Shown here: piece after piece, positions 57,908 through 64,000 of the stretch
How the letters are laid out: each line of letters starts with the position of its first letter
Numbering within the stretch: the first letter of the stretch is position 1
NCBI GenBank assembly: GCA_030522415.1
Contig: CM060112.1
Coordinates: forward strand, 16,981,227 to 17,045,226
Source: Channallabes apus
Lineage: Eukaryota > Chordata > Actinopteri > Siluriformes > Clariidae
Direction: 5' to 3'
DNA length: 64,000 bases
The notes under the pieces: model-generated
Seen by the model: the letters and a program-made list of their open reading frames with translations, nothing else
Database searches by the model: none
Told to the model about the DNA's origin: nothing
Position numbers and translations under genes: made by a program

Positions 57908-58666
57908 TAGGGTTGTTCCGATTCCGATCCTGGTATCAGAAATGCCACCGATACCACAAAAAAATCTGGCATCGGAATCGGCGAGTATTTGAGTCCACGT
58001 ACCGATCCGATACCATTTTCCTAAACATAACCTATTTATGCCCGCTAGCTTTGCTAGCTTAGCTTACTTACAGAGTGTCACGGCGTGCGCCTGTGATGGG
58101 CGTGTGCCCAAATTGATATCGCTCCTCGCTCACTAGTTAGGCGGCCTCCCCCCGCTTTAGGTATGTGAAGTAGCAGGGCCGCAGAATCAGGCAACGGCCC
58201 ATGAGCTATCGCCGCTAATGATCCCGGCGCTATAAAACACAGCGCGGAGTGTAGCTCGGGGTCTGACTGTTGGGAAGCTGGACTTTGCGACGCGGTGGAT
58301 TTTATGAGAGACAGTGGCACAAGAGCGGGGCGATGTGATGCGCCCCAGAGACTTTAAAAAGGGGGGCGCCTTTGATCTCCGCGAGAGGAGCGCGTGAACG
58401 AGCTGCACGAGCTCCCACGGCACCTTCACTTCCGCGTTGAGCCCGCCTTCACATCCCTGCCGCCGAAGGGGAAACGGCCGCAGAGAGCCTTTAACCCTTT
58501 CCTTCCCCATTTTTCTAAATAAATGACCCTTTTTCCTGTAAGACCTCGCCTCGTGTCCGTGTTTCATGGTGTCGCCCGTGCACTTAGAGCCGAACCCGTT
58601 ACACAGGGCTAGTAGTATTTTACTTAAATTAATTTTAATATATATATATAAAAAATGTATGTATGT

Positions 58667-58702
<36 letters not shown>

Positions 58703-58828
58703 ACACACACACACACACAGTACAGATACACACCCAGGTATCGGATCAGTACTCTGTATCGGCTGTTACCCTGAGCCCAAGTATCGGAATCGGTATCGGG
58801 AGGGAAAAATGGTATCGGAACATCTCTA
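57908..58828. mobile_element. hAT-like nonautonomous element (tgttccgat ends) with nested LTR
   Basis: The left end tagggttgttccgattccga and right end (reverse) tagagatgttccgataccat are imperfect inverted repeats rich in CCGAT. Flanks attcagat (57900-57907) and attcagag (58829-58836) agree in 7 of 8 positions. A solo LTR is inserted at 58076-58603 and a (TA)n/(CA)n run lies at 58640-58720. Confidence 0.75.
58076..58603 (+). mobile_element. solo LTR (TG...CA), nested
   Basis: A 528 bp GC-rich block beginning tgtcacggcgtg and ending cccgttaca, with TATA-like tataaaa at 58231-58237 and AATAAA at 58518-58523. The flanking pentamers are cagag and cagggc-start (4 of 5 match). No internal retrotransposon region is present, so it is a recombination-derived solo LTR. 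A Gypsy-type origin is likely but unproven. Confidence 0.7.
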
Positions 58829-58839
58829 ATTCAGAGATC

Positions 58840-60460
58840 TAAGAATCTTAAGATTAAGAAGTTAAATTGTGTGAGAAACACTGATTCTTCTCCATTTTTG
58901 GTGATACTCCACTTTACATCCGTGTAAGTTTATGCAATAGTCTAATACTAGTCGAATATTACTCACAGATTTTGTCACATTTTATTGACTTAACTATTTA
59001 GCTTATTTCTAGCAGGAAAAAAAAAAAACAACCTTAGAATCAGAAACATAATTTTCTGCCGATATAATAAAACAAATTTTGTAATACACTGCTGCCAAGT
59101 TGCTAATTTATTTAGCAAAGAACAATTTACTCATTTCAACTTGTCAGAATTTGCAAAATATTTTTCTATTACTTTTACCCCATATTCTGCTCATATATAT
59201 CATATATATGTATATACACACACTCACACACACACACCAAGGTCTCAGTCCTGCCATGGATTAATCATTACATTAGACAATGTCTGGAGTAACTTGTGAA
59301 TATGGAAATGAGTACGAGACCTCTGGCAGCTAGTGGAACTAAGCCGGACTTTCTCAGGCAAACAGCCTCCTCTATCACTGAGGACATTAATCTGCCTAGC
59401 GACGGTGAGGAAACAAGTTTAGGGAATCAGGTCCTTTCTGAGAACACAAAACTAGTGGTGTGATTTTCTACTTCCTTTAACCGAACAGGTGGAAGAATAT
59501 CATGTTAAGGAAATCTGCACCTTGTTGAAAGTTTTTAATTTCATGTGTACGATTACAGTCGGACCTCAGACACCTAAAACAGCTACGTAATGGGATGACA
59601 GAGCGACACACACATTTAAATGTTGGAAAAATAAAATGGGCTCAAATTCCTATAGATATATTTTTTTCTATTATCTACACTCAAAAGTTTGGTCATTTAT
59701 TGTTGTTACATAACTACCTAATTCAATATGTGTTATTTCATAGTTTTAAAATCTCCAGTATGATTGTAGAATGTGGAAAATAAATCATTAAACAAAAACT
59801 GAAACTTTCGAGCGGTAGTGTGTAGCTTGTTATGGTATCATTTTATTCTGAACGTACATGATAGAATTTAGGTCAAATTAGTTACTGGCGGAAAATCAAC
59901 TGCACAGCAGCTGCTAACTTATTCTGCATTTAAATATAATAAACAAAAAGGTTTTTGTTGCTTATTACTTGCTGCTGCGTTTCATTCGAACGTCAACATC
60001 ATAAAAGAAAATTAATAGCGTGGTGGAATTCAGAGTGTGTTTTTTTTTTTTTGGGGGGGGGGGGGGGGGTTGTCCTCAGTCTTCTCCAGCACAGATTGAA
60101 ATGTTGAGAGCAGGAATGAAATTTTTACTATCGCCAAATCTCTAATATTGGAAAAGGTGAGAGATGTTTTGGACTTTGAGGGTGCTTGAATGGAAGTAGG
60201 ATTACAGCGTGCCAACTCTACCGACAAGCTCTAATCAGTGCACGCACGCACACACACTCTATTGATACTTAGCATAGAGCGTCTTTTCAGCAACACAGTT
60301 TGACAGAAGGCTACTGATCCTAGAGGAAGCAGGACGAGCCCCATAAATATTCACACCCTGATACTGAAACACACTCGCATAGCTTTGGACCAAAACAGAC
60401 AATTGCTCTTTCATGTTTCTGTATGTAAGAGTGCAAAATTATTATTATGATGATCAGAAA
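58840..60460. other. intron 1 sequence, mostly without recognised content
   Basis: A Tc1-like end fragment lies at about 59690-59815, ending gaaactttcgagcggtagtg. A T-run plus G-run is at 60038-60070. Nothing gene-like. Confidence 0.5.
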
Positions 60461-60469
60461 GGTTTTTGT

Positions 60470-61210
60470 CGGATAGGTAGATTCTGTAGATAGAGTAGAT
60501 GGACAGTAAGGCAGACACTTAAGGGTTAACGGTTCAAGATTACCAAGAGGGCATTTCCTGTTAGTGTTCTACATTGAAAATGACGTTTCCCCCGTATCCA
60601 CAACCTCATGACAGTGATGGATTCATTTTATATTTTCTAGATGTTTAGTTAGACATACAGGAAGACTATTATTGTCAAATAGAAACAATAAGACAGATTA
60701 AAGAAATATTTAAAGAGTTATAGTTTACAGATGTTGAAATGACGAACGGTAAGACATATTGAGAGATGATCAGGACCACATAAACAGGTAGGTAAAGAAA
60801 CCTTTGGGTGATAGACAGACAGACAGACATAAATACACAGAAATAAACTAGACGGCTGGCTAGGTAGTCACCCACATAGACACATAGTCTGGTCAGACAG
60901 ACGGAATGCAGTATACAGTCAGCCACCCAGCCAGCCAACCAGACGTATAGAGGGATATTTAAATGGCTGGAAAGACATGCAATAGACAGCTAAACAGCTG
61001 GTTTATATACACAGACAGACAATCAGATAAATATAGAGGTAAACAGGTGGCTGGCCAAACAAACAAAAAGACAGACAGACCGACAACTGGCAAGACAGAC
61101 TGATCGACAGCTGTCCAGATGACAGACAAACAGATACAGAAGAAAAAATATTTAAAGCTATATGGAACTTTAGAAGACAGATATATAGACAGATAACCAG
61201 ATAGTGATGG
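60470..61210 (+). repeat. decayed GATA/GACA-type tetranucleotide region
   Basis: Scattered agacagacagacag and agatagatag-like blocks over 700 bp (for example 60815-60830 and 61065-61082), heavily mutated. It generates false VCLSVCLS frames on the minus strand. Confidence 0.7.
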
Positions 61211-61214
61211 AAAG

Positions 61215-64000
61215 ATAACATGAAATATCAGTCAGCAGTAACGGCTTCCTATAGCACTTCCTGTTACACTGTAGGCTAATCAGCCGTAGCTGTTACTTAC
61301 ATTAATAACCAAATCAAGCACAGCAATACATTGAGACTAATGGATCATCGTGCGCAGGCAAATAGAAACATTTTAAGGAAGGAAAACATAAAGGGTGGAC
61401 TTCTACTTTGAAACATTTTCAAATCTTTACTGTAAAGTAATTTCTAGTCAATGTGTCATAACACAAAAATGACAGTTGGTGGCGTTTGGCTGAATGTGAT
61501 GGAAAAAAGCGTAATCCGTGACCTGTAGTTTCTCATTACAGAAGCCTCCAGGACTCCAGTTTGATTGATTCCAGACTGATTCGGAAAGACAAACACGTAC
61601 ACATTTATAGTTAATGATTCATTAGTGTTTGTGTTGGGAGATCGACCCGTTCCAAAGGAAGCAGACAGAAGAGGGTGAAAAGAAGACCTCACAGCTGCTG
61701 TGCAGTTTTATGATTTTATCTCTCACCTCTCATTAACTCGGCTGCAATGGAGCAGAATGTAATTAGTCACTGATAGACAAATATTATGCATTCCACAAAT
61801 GGAATAATCAGACATGAAAGATAAACGTTAATGCCTCTAGTGGACACTTTATGCCAAGTGACCAGACACTTTTAAATCCCAGTACTGACTCGGACTAACT
61901 GTTGGCCGTTTTACACAAAGCGCTTAACTGATTGGACTGGATTCTTATAAAATCACTTGTGATAAAAGCATCTGCCAAAAACTAAACAAAATTCAATTAC
62001 AGCAACCCAAAAGGAGAGGAGATGAAAGCATGTTACCAGCATGTTTTCTGAGATTCACGTAGAAACCCCACACATGAGAAGAACCTGTGCAGAATCTCCA
62101 AACTCAGTATACTGAACATTGAATCCTGGAGCTGTGAGAGAGAAATACTGCCCACTGCCCCATTCATATTTTATCATTTTATTGCTAAACACGTGAATTT
62201 CTAAGATTTCAAAATTGAGAAGAATAGCTGCCAGAAATATGAATCTAAACATTTTAGCTATTAGACATTTTCGTGTGGCAAGACCACACAAAAATTCCTT
62301 TAAAGATTTAGTCCCACTTTGCTATTATGATAACCACTAATCACTCATTTCGGAAGGTTTTCTACTAGGTACAGAAGTGGGCGGAAACCACCTTTGTCTC
62401 ATTGCATGTTGCAGCTGCTGATTACAAGCCCAGCGGTTTAAAATGATACTCCTGACTTTAGATTACAATGTAGGAACTGGTTAAAACTAAATTAAGGAGG
62501 ATAAATTAATTAGTGAGGTCATGTGCAAAAGCCTTGGCTGCACTCAGCATTCAAATTCATCCGAAAGGTGTCCAGTGGGGTTGGGGTCAGGTCTCTGTGG
62601 GGTCATTTCAGTTCTTCCACTGCAATCCCTCTCTTTATGGACCTGGCTTTAAAATAAAAACTGAAAAAAATGTTGTATATTTAATCAGACACTCCTCAGT
62701 TCTATTTTCATTTAATTCTAATTTAATATTCTAATCGGATCAGTTAACGGCTAATGTTCGGATAACAAACGGCAGTTGTCGGTTGGGAAAATTAATCGAA
62801 TTGAGCATCCCTAGTATGGAGTTCAGAGTAGTCTTTAAATCATAGTCAACGATACTCTCTCTCTCTCTCTCTACTGTAAACGTACTGTTTTCATCACAGT
62901 CTGAAACCATTTCTGCTTCTGATTTCAAACACCTGCTACATGATTGAGCATTGATGGAGGGAAAGCAAATCATGCAGATACGCTCAATAGTCAGCAGGTG
63001 GCGATATTACCGCTTCAAATGCTACACACCTCTGTCGTTACGTAACGCGACTTCATGAACAAATGTAGCAAGTAGAAAGAACATCGTTATTTGTTATACT
63101 TTGTTGTAGCAGATTAAAAGTAAAAAGCATCCACTAATAAATCTACTTGCATAACGTACAGATATATGAAAACTGTACTTAAGAACAATAAAGTACAGCC
63201 AGTATCTTTCCAGGTCACCGGACCTGAATCTGAATGCATGGGTCTTCCCTTCTTCTTAGGGATGTGATAGAACAGGAGACATACAGCATGAACGTGCACC
63301 AGAAAACTCTCCAGGAACTGCATGTTGCAATCGTGTCCACAAAATGTTTCCAAACTTTTGTGCATTACCGTTGTTCCTATTCTATTCATTTTAGCTGATT
63401 CGTTCAGTTTAAGCCAACATAGCTAAGAAATGATTGGCCACAACGAGTCCACACCGATGGTCACTGGCTCTAGAGGACGTTACACATTTGGAAATGCCAA
63501 TCAGCCTCCACCTCAAGTCTCCGCACTATGGGGGGAACGTGAGATGCCTGGGGGAAACCCAACCAAGCACAAGGAGAACTCCAGGCAAACTGATTGAATA
63601 AAAAAAGATTTAAACTGAAGGTAGGAGGTGCGAGTCCTAACCAGTGAACCGGCGACGCTATAATTCTTAATATTCACAGGATTTAGACTACAGGAGTTTT
63701 AACTCATGTCTACATAATGGTCAGGCCAGTAATAAAGCAGCGGGTAGGATTTGAGGGTGGCAGGATTTATTTGAGGGTGGCAGAAGCCACCCCAAAAGCG
63801 CCCCTCTTGTGGCCCCGCCCCTAGATACCACGCAGCACACCATAACAACTAAACAGCTAAACTGAGAGCAGTGATGTAATGCCTACCTCCTTGTAAGGAT
63901 GAACACGAGAGACAAAAAAAAACAAAACAAAAAGGGGTTTATTTAAGCAGCTGAAAGAAAAGGAAGCACAATTTCCAGATGACGTAATGATTTAAGGAAC
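61215..64000. other. intron 1 sequence, far end, without recognised gene content
   Basis: A TE end (gagcatccctag) lies near 62800 and a diverged SINE-like remnant near 63500-63600. I looked here for smurf2 exon 1 (coding MSNPGGRRNGPVKLRLT-like sequence with a following donor) on the minus strand and did not find it. Confidence 0.5.

Noticed and set aside
58187..58714. 175-codon minus frame
   Set aside because: It runs through the solo LTR and a (TA)n run; GC-rich antisense openness explains it.
60675..61221. Minus-strand VCLSVCLS-rich frames resembling membrane proteins
   Set aside because: Translation of a decayed GACA/GATA repeat.

Overview
The window is a piece of a teleost fish nuclear genome, probably a catfish (Siluriformes) or close relative. 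The evidence is GT-AG introns, abundant (CA)n and (TA)n microsatellites, many decayed Tc1-like transposons, and tRNA-derived SINEs of types I associate with otophysan fishes. The catfish assignment is an inference from repeat style, not from a search.

There is one securely identifiable gene: smurf2, a HECT-type E3 ubiquitin ligase, on the minus strand. Nineteen coding exons can be placed, from the second coding exon (34217..34179) to the last (1055..956, stop TGA). All 18 intron boundaries read GT-AG and every exon junction keeps frame. They give 742 residues: most of the C2 domain, three WW domains and the complete HECT domain with its catalytic cysteine. The first coding exon (about 17 residues) and the promoter were not found, so they probably lie beyond position 64000. 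Intron 1 therefore fills 34218-64000 and is at least 29.8 kb long. Three WW domains, including one ahead of the exon that encodes the LDENT linker, plus SMURF2-type residues in the HECT domain, separate it from smurf1.

Layout. 1-955: 3' untranslated and downstream sequence. 956-5589: compact HECT-coding exons. 5590-16605: two large introns (4.1 and 6.7 kb) with SINEs, an inverted-repeat element and a degenerate minisatellite around one exon. 16606-26151: WW exons and the end of C2. The 3.8 kb intron 16908-20737 holds a 1.6 kb foldback-like element set inside a (TA)n microsatellite. 26152-34217: C2 exons with two related SINEs and decayed Tc1-like copies. 34218-64000: intron 1, a dense mosaic of nested transposons.

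Clear nesting events: a hAT element with a BED-finger relic inside a Tc1-like copy (38.4-40.3 kb); a 428 bp hAT-like element inside another Tc1-like copy (54.2-55.1 kb); a solo LTR inside a hAT-like element (57.9-58.8 kb). A 35.8-37.1 kb inverted-repeat element carries 13 copies of a 21 bp palindromic CpG-rich satellite. A CpG-rich block at 51.2-52.1 kb has coding-like open frames on both strands that I cannot identify. No bacterial-type system, CRISPR array, rRNA or authentic tRNA gene was seen. The points most worth a second look are the foldback element and its internal array, a G-rich minisatellite shared between two unrelated transposons, the 21 bp satellite, (TG)n tracts serving as splice-acceptor pyrimidine tracts in smurf2, and the unidentified open frames near 51.2-52.1 kb.
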